DNA from: Macrotrachela quadricornifera
Taxonomy: Eukaryota > Rotifera > Eurotatoria > Philodinida > Philodinidae
DNA length: 64,000 nt
Assembly (NCBI GenBank): GCA_022393335.1
Contig: JAJEKB010020254.1
Location: forward strand, 322,631-386,630
Direction of reading: 5' to 3'
In this document: in pieces, positions 33,237 to 43,768 of the stretch
Numbering within the stretch: the stretch's first letter is position 1
How the letters are laid out: every line of letters starts with the position of its first letter
Translations under genes and position numbers: made by a program
The notes under the pieces: model-generated
Seen by the model: only the letters and a program-made list of their open reading frames with translations
What the model was told of the DNA's origin: nothing
Database searches by the model: none

Positions 33237-33923
33237 TTACTGATTAATACAAGTGACATTTCGATAATCTTTGGCATAACCACTTTCAATTAATTGAAAA
33301 GAACTACTGCGTGCACCGTTGATCTTTTTACGCATATAATAAACATCATAAGCATCTTTAAAATATCCATCTTTCAACAATTGAAGAGAACTTGCTCGAA
33401 CACCATCTAATTTTTTACCCATATAATAGACATCATAAGCATCCTTCCAGTAGCCATCACCAACGAACTTAAAAGAACTTGGACGTGCACCATCGATTTT
33501 CATATTCATATAATAAACATCATAGGCATCTTTAAAATATCCATCTTGCAACAATTGAAAAGAGCTTGCTCGAACACTATCTAGTTTTTTATTGCCATAA
33601 TAAACATCAGAAAAATCCTTCGATTAACCATCACCAATTAACTGGAATGAGCTGGCACGTGCACCATCTATTTTTTGACCCAAATAATAGACATCTGAAA
33701 AATCCTTTGAATAACCATCTTTCATTACTTGAAAAGAGCTTGCACGTGCACCTTCGATTTTTTTACCAATATAATAAACATCATAGGCATCTTTGGCATA
33801 ATCCCAGTATACATTACATGCTTTAGCTTGTACTTGCTTTCCAGTGTCATTGGCAGCTTGACTATCGACTAAGGATAGAAGAAACGTTTTAGTAATGATC
33901 AGAGAGACGTAATAGAATTGCAT
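33237..33923 (-). pseudogene. Secreted DKNYY-like repeat protein with one in-frame stop
   Basis: The ATG at 33923 opens MQFYYVSLIITKTFLLSL, a signal peptide ending near residue 22. Then come six repeats of about 31 residues of the form GYxKDAYDVYYxGKKIDGAR followed by ASSFQ, plus a short terminal one ending at 33237. The spacing and the K-D-x-x-D-V-Y-Y core resemble the DKNYY repeat family, mostly bacterial secreted or lipoprotein-like proteins of unclear role. The third repeat has TAA (33624-33626) exactly where the other repeats have a Tyr codon (GDGY-SKD), and the frame is otherwise open for 228 codons. A single T-to-A change explains it. Alternatively a 99-aa, two-repeat protein is made. 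A bacterial source is possible but not shown. Confidence 0.65.
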
Positions 33924-36081
33924 ACTAATAGCTGTAGATGGAAGCTTTTTGCTTTGAAAAATTTGATTGCCACTTCGATTAATGATTGAAGCGAAGAAAT
34001 GAAGCAGATATTTAATATCATGTTCTAACTATGTATGTGTCATTGTGAATCAATAGTCGATATTAAGTAGCTATTAATCACAGTAAATGTTAGTATTGAC
34101 TTACTATTCATGAATTAGTTCTAATATTCTCAATTCTATTCAATCTCCAATATTGACTGACAATAACAATATTCATTCGTCATAATTTGTACCATCTGTT
34201 GTTAAATCTTAGGCATACAAAAATGAATCAATACTATTATTGGAAATTGATATAGAATACCAGTACTGATTATTCATTTATTAAATAGTCTTATGCCATT
34301 AAATATTTGCGTCATTAAAAAACAGCGAATATCTAGCAGTCAATTTCAATATTTTGGTTGGATTTTTTTAATTTTCTCATTATACTTCATTATGATAAAT
34401 GTTTAGTAATTTTCTTGAGGTTCATTGGAGAATGATCTTCCTTTTTCCTCTTTTTAACACAAAAACATTAGTTTTTCATGTTAAAACCTTCAATAATATT
34501 TTAAATATTATTCTATTTATACAAAAATATCCCTTTCTTCGACAAAATTTCGTCTTTCAACGCCTAAAAACCTGGATTCAGATAGGACACCACTGAATCT
34601 TGAATAAATAAATGAAGATGAAGTATACCACCTGATTGCTGTTTTATTATAATATTTATTTACAAATTGATTTAGACTTTTAAATTTTCAATATTTTTAT
34701 TTCGACAGTAAGAAATAAAACAGTTTAATGAATCATCATTATATTAGGAAACTAATAGATATTGAATTTTGATTATTAGAACATTCCATCATTGAATTTA
34801 ATACTTCACATACGTAGCCTCTCATTTTGAATTTAAAATAAAGTTTCCCTTCTAAAACTCCCTTCGTTTTGCATCTGCTCTATCAAATTTTGTAGAGCCC
34901 ACCTTTTATAGATATACTTAATTTTGTTGAAAATTATCTATACTTCACAGAATTCGATAAATTATCAACATACTGATGTTCGACATACGTTGGAAATAAG
35001 AAAAGTATTACAAAAAATATATCAAGATATAAAAGAAGATTTATATCTGGAAGAATTTGGACGCATAACAGCCATGTTTGGGACATCATCAGTTTTCCTT
35101 CGTTCATGACTTACTTAGTGCAGAATTTCAAGAAGAATCGTTTGGTAATAAAATAAAGCCATTTCTCTAAGAGATTTAGACCTATTTTAGGTCAAAATAT
35201 TGCGATTAACTTTTATACTATATATATGGGGAATTCATATGTGGAATCATGAATCTTGCAAATCTTTTGATACAAAGATATTTCAAATCACAAATTACAA
35301 GTAACGTTCATTGGAAGCCGATTCATTTAATCATAGACTGACGGAATAGGATCTAGAAACCTAAATTTATGTATGCCTATCAGATTCTCTATCTGTCTGT
35401 CTCTATAATATTCTGGCAACTAACTACCTCATAAATATGCTTCCAAAACTGATTGAGAGTTTAAGGAAATCTAACTGGTGCGATTTAGATTAATCAACAG
35501 GTGAAAATGATAGCATGCTAATTCGTTCAGCGTGATTCAATTATTGTTTAATACTATATAAGCGCGTAAATGATCTATCAGTAAATAAAAACTTGATAAA
35601 CGACTGAGTATATAGAATGATGATAAACAAAAATCATAGTTTTAAAAAATATAAGTTTTCTTTATTATAGTTATGTATATTCAACCACATATCAAATTTT
35701 AATCCATTTCATATATTACTTGCTCATCTATTTAGCATTGAACAACTTCAGTAATATTAAATAATTTAACAAATTTTTTCATTTTTAATTCACATCTTTG
35801 GTTTATTTGAATTTGAAATTAACTCAGTGATATTTAATGATCTTCGTCTCAGTCAATGACTCAACACTGTCTAATGATCACTGATACCATAGATACCAAA
35901 TAACTACTTTGACCATATGATTACATAATCATTTGTACTACATTTTTTGCAGCATGCTATGATCACTATGGCACAAATGATCAAGCATGGTCATTTACGT
36001 CATAATTGCATGGCCATTTGTCCCCAAAAAATAGTCGTTTGTGCCTTGTTACCGACAAAAGCAATAGATGTTGTGAGATGA
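33924..36081. other. Intergenic, mostly featureless
   Basis: Only the orphan exon-like piece at 34951-35109 stands out. The rest is AT-rich with no supported gene. Confidence 0.35.
34951..35109 (+). other. Orphan exon-like coding fragment
   Basis: After a good acceptor (TACTTCACAG) the frame reads NSINYQHTDVRHTLEIRK and continues for 52 codons to TGA with balanced, protein-like composition (EEFGRITAMFGTSS). No partner exon or family is recognised. It is probably the last exon of a lost gene. Confidence 0.35.
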
Positions 36082-36477
36082 ATTCCCGTTTCTAGACCCT
36101 ATACTTACAGTCTAGGGAATAGCTATTTGATATACAAGGAAAACTACACGGCAAGCAAAGTGACCATTCTGCAGTTTCGTGAACGTCTTGTCCGGTCTTT
36201 ACTGCTTCGCACACCAATCGAGAAGCTGAAACCTGGTCCAAGACAGCAATCAGTAAGTTAGTTGAAGCGCAAACTCGCTGATCACAAACTCGAAGAAAAG
36301 GAAGGATCTACGCGGAATGTTAGCAGACGGTGCACCGGCTGCTATGCGAAGAAGAGAGCACAACAGGTAGGAGAAGTGAGCTATGCAGCAGCAAAGAAAG
36401 TAAAAACTTTGTGTTTTGAGTATAATAAATTTTTTTGTTTTGAGCGTTTTAACGATAAGCATTATGCTATGAAATAA
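36082..36477 (+). pseudogene. piggyBac transposase C-terminal remnant
   Basis: One frame of 131 codons, broken by TAG at 36259-36261, reads SLGNSYLIYKENYTASKVTI, then FRERLVRSLL, then after the stop a basic segment and a Cys-rich tail: RRCTGCYAKKRAQQ, then LCFEYNKFFCFERFNDKHY. NSYxxYK plus an FR..L helix and a final C-x2-C...C...C...H cysteine-rich domain is the standard piggyBac C-terminus. The catalytic core is absent, so this is a fragment. Family membership is established knowledge applied to visible motifs. Confidence 0.72.
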
Positions 36478-37396
36478 AGGACTCAAATAAAGTACTAAAG
36501 GCATCACAGTTGACTCCCTTTATTTAGCCTTCTACTTAAGAAAAAAGGCAAAAGAAAATGCTTCTCTATACAGTTTCTCGTTAAACTATAGCGTAGCTCA
36601 CTGGTAGGATACATCGGGTCGAATGTGTTAATGAATTTAAAGTCAACAAACTCAAAAAAGTCGCAAAGAGAGTCATTTTCTCGTTGCGTAAATGTGTCTA
36701 TTTCATTATCAGCTAGGAGTGATTTACACAGTCATTGTTATTAACGACTTAATGAAAAAATTTAATAGAGCAAAAACGTTTTCTGATAGATGAAAGTTCT
36801 TTTTTTTTCTTTACCATATAATAAGTCTTTATATAAAACATATGACTTTCTGATAATTGAAAGAATAATTGTGCTTTTTCTCAAGTGTCATTGACTTTCC
36901 GCACTTAGTAAAAAGGAACCAACTGTTCTTTCATTCTGTCATTGAATCTATACTGATTTTTTTTCTTTTTTTCTAGTATTCATTAACAGTAGAGCAGAAA
37001 AAAAAATCAGAATAAGTCGGTTGTAGCAGCCGAAGTACGCATGCTACGCACACACAGTACCCATTTTTTTCTTTTCTTAATTTTTTGCAGGTTTTGTTAG
37101 TTTTTCTCTTTTTTCTTTTATGTACACTTCATAATTCCCTTAACCACAAAACCAAAAAAAAGAAAAAGTTTCAAGAAAAAAAATAAGCAAAGAATTCTTC
37201 TGTACTTTTATTTTTAGTACTCTTTACTTTGCATACAACAAGACGATGATGTTATTCTCGAGATTAAATAATTGAGACAACACTAGGTATATAATCTTAA
37301 TCATCCTAAATTATTTCAAGATAAACTATTTCTTTCTATCTTGATGCAGGTATAGTTCACATTTTCTAGTTCATATATCAATTATTTATCGGAAAG
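36478..37396. other. Intergenic, pyrimidine-rich
   Basis: Long T and CTTTT tracts (36960-37140) precede the NACHT gene. No gene is seen. A promoter is not obvious. Confidence 0.35.
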
Positions 37397-40300
37397 ATGA
37401 TTGTGAATGATGTAATTAATCGTGCAAGAGACTCGATCAATGAAATATTGAATTCATCATCAGAATCGGACTCAGACGGAACATATTCTCAATTGGAAAA
37501 AACTCTTGATCTGTTTGATCGATTACTTGAATCGAACGTAACAAGTTGCAATTCCACTCGATTGCTCTGTCGACAGCTCAACCGATTAATGAATTATAAT
37601 AAATCACTTCCAGATGAATTTTGGATTGAACTGCAGAACAATATCCTGTATATATTAAACGGACCAAATGGTGAGCAAAACAACATCGATAGTTTAAAAA
37701 ACATTGATGAAAGTATGGAGTTCGAACATACCCTAGAGCAACGCAAGTTACATTTTAGTGAGATATTTGGAGAACGAAAGTCTTTGAACCAACTATTTGA
37801 TGAGCATAAGAAGTTTTTTGAAGACTATTTACAGAAATGTATTTCATTTCATTTGAAAGTACAAGTACGAGGTCTGGATGACAATATGGATGACCTTCTT
37901 CGAAAAAACTACGGACTGAAAGAAGTTTCGCTTACTACAGAAACTCGTAAGCGTCTTGAGCAAAAGCTGAAATATATTGAGATAACTTTCGATTGTTCTG
38001 GAACATCATTACAAAATGTGTCTTGTTCATCTCCCATGTATGATAAATCGTATACGATAATTAATAATAGTCTCAACAACTTTTTACCTTCGACAAAACC
38101 ACATCAATTGGACTTTAGATCTTCATTTGTTCCACTTGCACAGGAACTGCAATTCCATCGATGGCTTGTTATCTTAGGTGATCCAGGAAGCGCAAAAACA
38201 ACTGTTCTGCGATGGATTACACGCATCTTTGCCGAAGCAGCTCGTCGTGGCGAAGAAAAAGTAGTTTTTAAACGAGCTTGGCATGTTGCAGTTCGTATCC
38301 CCATTTTGATCCAAATTGGCGAATTTGCAAACTGGCTTGGGCAGCATCCAACAAAGACATTAATGGATTATATTGGTGACCACATGCGGAATAGAGAACG
38401 TTATTGTCATAATGAGAACAAAATTGTGTTGAAAGAGTTGATAGATTATGGTCACGCCTTGATCCTTATAGAAGGACTTGACGAGATTTTCAATGTTAAG
38501 CGTAGAGCTGAGATAGTAGAACATGTCAAAAAATTTATCGATGAATATGTGCGTACACCTGATTTCATTTCAGCGTTCGATGATGCAACGTTTCACGAAC
38601 GTATGCAGCCTGGTTGGAAGAAACAAATTAAGGAAATGCAGCTATTGCACGCACCTGGTGGTAATCAAGTAGTTGTCACCAGTCGAATTGTTGGCTACCA
38701 TTTAAATCCACTTGATGGTCCCCTCATGAAACATTATTCGTTGCCATTGATGGATCATAAAGAAATAAATGAGTTTGCTAGGACATGGATGGCATTAGTC
38801 AACCAAAGTGTTGTTGAAGTTCTATCGAATGAAGGAATTCTGCTGAATAAAGATACAATGAAAACTTTAATGAACAATCAACAGAATGTCATCCAATCAA
38901 TGTCTGGAAAAGATTCAGCATTCTTAATGTCTAATCCATTTTTATTGTCCATAATTTGCAAGTCTGTTTTTAAATCATTCTATGAATTTCATCCTAAAAC
39001 TCGAGTCGAAGTGTACGATTATGCTATCCAATCCGCATTATGTTCATGGGCGCAACAAGAATCATCTGTTTTGAAAAGCCAATTAGTTAACTTTCTGATC
39101 GATCTTGCTACTTATCTTCATTTACAATCATCGTCTGGTTTGATTGATGGATTTGATATGGAACACTTATGCTGTGTATCCCTGGAGAGACAAAACTTTT
39201 CAAAAAATCGTATAGAACTCCGTAAACACGCGAAAGAATTAATATTCTTGCTGAACTCTGATGTCGGTATAGTAGCTGAACGAGGTTTACATGTATTTGG
39301 TTTTGTGCATTTATCATTTCAAGAATATTTTGTAGCACAGGCTTTCGTAAAAGACTCCTCTGTTGATATGATTGTACAACGTATTCTTACATTCGCCATC
39401 GACGTCCGCTTTCGTGAACCACTTCTTCTAGCTGTTGGTTGGATTAGCTGGAAATGGTCATCAAATGAATATAATGAGTTCTCCATTCGACTTGTTACTT
39501 CAATCAAGGATTATGCAATTCCATTCGGAACACTCCTCTATTTCGATGCTTTTAATGGTCTCCATAAATTACCTTCGAACTTGGCTATTCTGACTGCACT
39601 CAACAATTTACTTGATCATCCATCTAATGTAATTGCTTCGAAATTTTTGATACTGCATTTATCCAGATTACCTAAAAATATTATAATAGAATGGATGCAA
39701 TCTCGTTTGCGAGACATTAAATGTCTCACCAAGTTTTGTCAATCTTTACTGACGAAAGTTGACCGGTTCAATGGTATAATCCAGGTCCGTGACGGCGTAT
39801 TAATACCATCTGTAATCTGTCAACTCTTGTGGTCACTTCATACTATAAGTACATCAGCCGAATTCATTATCGACCAAACGTTGCGAAGTATATCGGAGGC
39901 ACGAAATGCACCCAATCATAATTTTAATGAAACATTATCTTTGTATTTTTCATCGAACAACATCGATGCATCGGTTGTGCATCCTTTAATACTTTCCGTC
40001 CTTATTGCAGTATGCGGTGGAATCAGTTTTAAAAATGAGGAAAAAGTTATTAAGGTTCATTTCTCGTCAGAACAGATGCATCGTGAGTCGTCAACTATAG
40101 CGCCAATTATTACTTACTTTACTAATAATGAAGAATCTCATTCAGTTAAAATTCGAATGCTCATCAAACATTACGAAAACATCTTAGAAAACTCTTTAAC
40201 AACGGATATTTCGTTAATTACAGTGGATACTTTTATTGCTTTGATTTGTTTGCAAGGACTTTCACAGCCTTTAATTTATCAAAAATATAATGAATATCAA

Positions 40301-41218
40301 GCATTACCACTGGCATTGGACCGATTAAAACGCTCCTGGTTCTACTTATGGGATTCTTTTAAATGCTTGAATTATACTGATAACGCATCTTCCATTAGGT
40401 CTGACGTTGAATCGATTCTACGCGTATTCTTTTCGTATACAACGTTTTCCGATGAACAGCGTATACTGTTTTCTTTAGCATGTGCAGCTGCATGCAAGAA
40501 ACTTGGTATTATGGATTCATCTGACTGGATCAAATTTGATATTTCTCGTAGCAGTAGTATCGTTCGATATTTGAAATGTCAACCAGAGTTTACTCATTCT
40601 GTTAACGAGGAACAGGAAGCACTGATGACTCAGAATATGCATCCTTTACAAATATTTCATCATAAATCATTATTCTTGCTTACCTTTGTACCACAGCCCC
40701 TTCAACCATTGTATTACTACTTAATAATCGCTCCAATTAGCAAGCACGATTCATTGCCATTAGTCATATTCTTATCACAATGTTTAATGCTTTTCGAAGA
40801 CGTGCAGAAGCATGATCTGACCTTTTATCTTGCCTTATCAATGTTACAACCAATATTCAAAGAACATCTGTTGGACAATTATGCTTCAGTCCTCTTTGGA
40901 GAAGACGCATACGGTTCTGAATATAAAAGAAAACAACGTGAAAAGTATTTTCAAGTGATGAGAGACCATATGTTACTTGATCAGTCATTTGTTGGTCAGT
41001 CGAACGATTTGGAAATGCTGATTGACATAGAACGTCAACGTATTCGTGATGTGAGAAACACACTACAACGCCAAAACAAAGACTTACAATTATTTGCTGC
41101 CTCAATCTCTCTTGCTCGGCTTTTTCAAGCTCGATATCGTTCTCGAAACAATCGAGCCATAAAACAGATAAGTCTTTTCATTGCCGAGACCAATGAAGTG
41201 TATTCTGCAATAGTATAA
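37397..41218 (+). CDS. Giant NACHT-domain NTPase, N-terminal part
   Basis: The 1,273-codon frame starts at ATG 37397 (MIVNDVINR). Residues about 1-240 are helical without a recognised domain. The NACHT NTPase follows: Walker A GDPGSAKTT at residues 261-269, Walker B ending in LIEGLDE near 363, a sensor-like VVVTSRIVGYH near 425-435, and the winged-helix end FVHLSFQEYFVAQAF near 635-650. The remainder is long alpha-helical sequence like HEAT/ARM-type solenoids. STAND NTPases of this type oligomerise on ligand binding and act in innate sensing and cell-death signalling; the ligand is unknown. The frame ends at TAA 41216-41218, but the same frame stays open for another 850 codons. No intron of suitable length (multiple of 3, GT-AG) is visible across the stop. 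Confidence 0.88.
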   Translation: MIVNDVINRARDSINEILNSSSESDSDGTYSQLEKTLDLFDRLLESNVTSCNSTRLLCRQLNRLMNYNKSLPDEFWIELQNNILYILNGPNGEQNNIDSLKNIDESMEFEHTLEQRKLHFSEIFGERKSLNQLFDEHKKFFEDYLQKCISFHLKVQVRGLDDNMDDLLRKNYGLKEVSLTTETRKRLEQKLKYIEITFDCSGTSLQNVSCSSPMYDKSYTIINNSLNNFLPSTKPHQLDFRSSFVPLAQELQFHRWLVILGDPGSAKTTVLRWITRIFAEAARRGEEKVVFKRAWHVAVRIPILIQIGEFANWLGQHPTKTLMDYIGDHMRNRERYCHNENKIVLKELIDYGHALILIEGLDEIFNVKRRAEIVEHVKKFIDEYVRTPDFISAFDDATFHERMQPGWKKQIKEMQLLHAPGGNQVVVTSRIVGYHLNPLDGPLMKHYSLPLMDHKEINEFARTWMALVNQSVVEVLSNEGILLNKDTMKTLMNNQQNVIQSMSGKDSAFLMSNPFLLSIICKSVFKSFYEFHPKTRVEVYDYAIQSALCSWAQQESSVLKSQLVNFLIDLATYLHLQSSSGLIDGFDMEHLCCVSLERQNFSKNRIELRKHAKELIFLLNSDVGIVAERGLHVFGFVHLSFQEYFVAQAFVKDSSVDMIVQRILTFAIDVRFREPLLLAVGWISWKWSSNEYNEFSIRLVTSIKDYAIPFGTLLYFDAFNGLHKLPSNLAILTALNNLLDHPSNVIASKFLILHLSRLPKNIIIEWMQSRLRDIKCLTKFCQSLLTKVDRFNGIIQVRDGVLIPSVICQLLWSLHTISTSAEFIIDQTLRSISEARNAPNHNFNETLSLYFSSNNIDASVVHPLILSVLIAVCGGISFKNEEKVIKVHFSSEQMHRESSTIAPIITYFTNNEESHSVKIRMLIKHYENILENSLTTDISLITVDTFIALICLQGLSQPLIYQKYNEYQALPLALDRLKRSWFYLWDSFKCLNYTDNASSIRSDVESILRVFFSYTTFSDEQRILFSLACAAACKKLGIMDSSDWIKFDISRSSSIVRYLKCQPEFTHSVNEEQEALMTQNMHPLQIFHHKSLFLLTFVPQPLQPLYYYLIIAPISKHDSLPLVIFLSQCLMLFEDVQKHDLTFYLALSMLQPIFKEHLLDNYASVLFGEDAYGSEYKRKQREKYFQVMRDHMLLDQSFVGQSNDLEMLIDIERQRIRDVRNTLQRQNKDLQLFAASISLARLFQARYRSRNNRAIKQISLFIAETNEVYSAIV

Positions 41219-41248
41219 ATACATGATTCAGTTCTACGAATCATCGCT

Positions 41249-43768
41249 ATGAGTATGATTCTAAATATGAAAGATCCATTTATCTTTGCGGAAAAACAAA
41301 GGGGTAAATTACTATGGGAAATGGTTTTTCTACTGCAGTCTAAGCTGTCAAGCCTCTCATTACTAACATCAACGCTTTTATTCATCCGATGTCATTCAGG
41401 ACGTCAATTCTTTCCAACGACCTTCAAATACATGGCGAGTGTAATCGGTAAAAAGTTAAATGAAACTTCCTTTGACAAACAAAGACTAGGTCAAGAGGCA
41501 GCATACATTGCATTACAACATCTGAACAACTCAGATCTTTTACATTCATTATGTAAATTCGCAAAAACAACAGAGAAATTGTGTGATCTTCTTGGATTTA
41601 ACTCAAGCATATTCTCTCATTATTTTATTAATGCAACATCGTTTGAATCATCGAACACTATTCTACTATCATCCATGTATCTAGCTGAACTAGCATTTGA
41701 TGTTCAGATTCTAAAGATGTATACTAATAGTGATCGCGAGAGTACAATTTTATTTTTGGATGAGCTGAATCAATTGTGGACAAGCTCGTCGGAAGGTAAA
41801 ATAGTAATGACTTTTGAGGTTGCGACTTGGATTACAAACCATTTACAGAAATTGAGGAAGGAGGAAATTCATCACCTTATTAAAGACGTGTCTCATTGCG
41901 TGATGATCGAAAAAAGAGCTCTGATGGTCATCGAAAAATGGCTTAGCTATCGAAAAGATAAAAATTTGAAATTTTTCGCTTACTACGCCACACTTCAATT
42001 GGTTATCAGAGGTTCAAACAATTCTGGCTTGATCGATATCATCAACGAGATGTTTGATATCGATAACAATTTCGACTTGATGCTTATTATGAATCATATA
42101 TTCACATCACCGCCTGATGATTTAAGTGCTGTAAAGCAAATATTGAAAGCGTTGAAACAAAATATCCGTTATTCGTGGACGATATATTTTTCTTTCTGGA
42201 TTCATCACAAAAAGATGTTAGATCTGGTTCTAGATTTAGAACTTGAACGAATCAAGAAACATAGCGAGCAGCCACCTGAAACTTTTACGCGTTCATTCTT
42301 TTTTATGATTAATGGTTATGCACAAGATTTGCAACTATATCTTATAGAATATCTTCGTGACTTTGTCAAAGCAGAAAATGGAGTTGAGAGTGCAGTAAAA
42401 GAGAAGTATGTTGCTGCTGTTATCCATTGGATTGTAATGAGTTCTATCAAAAACAATGAGCGGGACCACTTATTAGTGGAATCATATGAGTATATTTTTA
42501 CATTTGTTCATGATCAACAATTTCCTATCGTTCAGATTACTATTGTTAATGGTCTCAATGTTTTCTTTAGCGGATTTAATACAAAGGAGTCACATATTTT
42601 TATGCAAGATAGTACAATTAATCATTTAGAGAGAGTCATCTGTTCATGGAATATATATCCAAAAGATGTTTTAAATGTTACTCTGCTGACTTATGGCAAC
42701 TACCTTCTTAAAGTAAAGGAACTTCGAATGAATCGAAACGCGTTAAATGACATGCAACGAGTGCTTACTACTATATTCAAACAGTTACCGTCGGAGATCG
42801 CATCTATCAGAGCTGCCTTTTGTTTGATTTTTGCACAACATTCGATTATAACTCGTTATACAATATCAGAGTGGTTTTACAACAACTTAGATATCACGCG
42901 TGAACAACAATATAGACATCTATTGCAACAAACATTATACTGCGGGCTGGATATATTGGTCGGAGAACACACAGACGAAGTTATTAATTATATACAAACA
43001 AACTCTGTTGTGCTACTTCCAACGTTCATTAACGAACTGTACGATTATTTGTGCTACAAATTTAACATAAACTATTCTTTTGACCTTGTACCCAACTATA
43101 TTGTTATAGCAGTGGAGCTCATCGATAAAGATTTCAAAACATTTTGTAGTACCATACAGAAAAGTTGTTTCGGTGAAGAGAAGTTCAAAAACCAACTTTC
43201 CAATTATTATACTCATAGACGGGCATACTGCGAACAATTAATAAAGGTATATGCTATTTTTGGTGTTATTGCGATCGAACTTGTTGATATGTTAGAATGG
43301 CTACCGCATAGCTGGGGCGATGATTTGTGGAAGTATCTCAAGAATATCAAACAAGCGTTGAATCGGGACGTTATTGATCGGTTGTTTGAACTTTTGGATA
43401 AGGCAACGTACAATACAGCACTTGATCATTTTTCAGATATATTAAAATTACTCATTCAACTTACACAAACTGATGTTATATCGTTACGGGAAATACATCA
43501 TCGATTTTCACTCGTTGTCGAAAAAGTGTTATATAGAAATGATAACGAACAATGGCAACATCTACAAAAAATGTTTGACTTTTTATTGAAAGTTATCAGC
43601 GTCAAAGGAGTAGTTTCGTCACTGGTTCAGAAAGAAGTGTTTACTGAAAATGATATTGACAAATATTTCAAGAGAGAAATTACAGATTTTGATTTGAAAT
43701 CAATTATGTTTCTAAGAAGAAATTATATCCTTAGCAGCGTCGGATCGGTTTTGGATAATTCCAACTAA
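41249..43768 (+). CDS. Continuation of the NACHT protein after an in-frame stop
   Basis: This 839-codon frame is exactly in phase with the upstream NACHT frame (3,852 nt between starts, divisible by 3). Only 10 codons separate TAA 41216-41218 from its first ATG at 41249. It is helical throughout, with Leu-rich segments such as LCKFAKTTEKLCDLLGFNSS and LLVESYEYIFTFVHDQQF, and shows no domain of its own, as expected for the C-terminal solenoid of the upstream protein. Upstream and downstream codon usage is the same. Read as one gene, the product would be 2,123 codons with one nonsense codon. Alternatives are stop readthrough or internal translation. TAA at 43766-43768 is the final stop, with AATAAA near 43937. 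Confidence 0.7.
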   Translation: MSMILNMKDPFIFAEKQRGKLLWEMVFLLQSKLSSLSLLTSTLLFIRCHSGRQFFPTTFKYMASVIGKKLNETSFDKQRLGQEAAYIALQHLNNSDLLHSLCKFAKTTEKLCDLLGFNSSIFSHYFINATSFESSNTILLSSMYLAELAFDVQILKMYTNSDRESTILFLDELNQLWTSSSEGKIVMTFEVATWITNHLQKLRKEEIHHLIKDVSHCVMIEKRALMVIEKWLSYRKDKNLKFFAYYATLQLVIRGSNNSGLIDIINEMFDIDNNFDLMLIMNHIFTSPPDDLSAVKQILKALKQNIRYSWTIYFSFWIHHKKMLDLVLDLELERIKKHSEQPPETFTRSFFFMINGYAQDLQLYLIEYLRDFVKAENGVESAVKEKYVAAVIHWIVMSSIKNNERDHLLVESYEYIFTFVHDQQFPIVQITIVNGLNVFFSGFNTKESHIFMQDSTINHLERVICSWNIYPKDVLNVTLLTYGNYLLKVKELRMNRNALNDMQRVLTTIFKQLPSEIASIRAAFCLIFAQHSIITRYTISEWFYNNLDITREQQYRHLLQQTLYCGLDILVGEHTDEVINYIQTNSVVLLPTFINELYDYLCYKFNINYSFDLVPNYIVIAVELIDKDFKTFCSTIQKSCFGEEKFKNQLSNYYTHRRAYCEQLIKVYAIFGVIAIELVDMLEWLPHSWGDDLWKYLKNIKQALNRDVIDRLFELLDKATYNTALDHFSDILKLLIQLTQTDVISLREIHHRFSLVVEKVLYRNDNEQWQHLQKMFDFLLKVISVKGVVSSLVQKEVFTENDIDKYFKREITDFDLKSIMFLRRNYILSSVGSVLDNSN

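Noticed and set aside
36250..36507. 85-codon minus-strand frame
   Set aside because: It is antisense to the piggyBac C-terminal remnant.
41198..41273. A short intron that would remove the TAA in the NACHT frame
   Set aside because: Every GT...AG pair I tried across the stop (19, 34, 41, 56, 61 and 76 nt) is not a multiple of 3 and would break the downstream frame.
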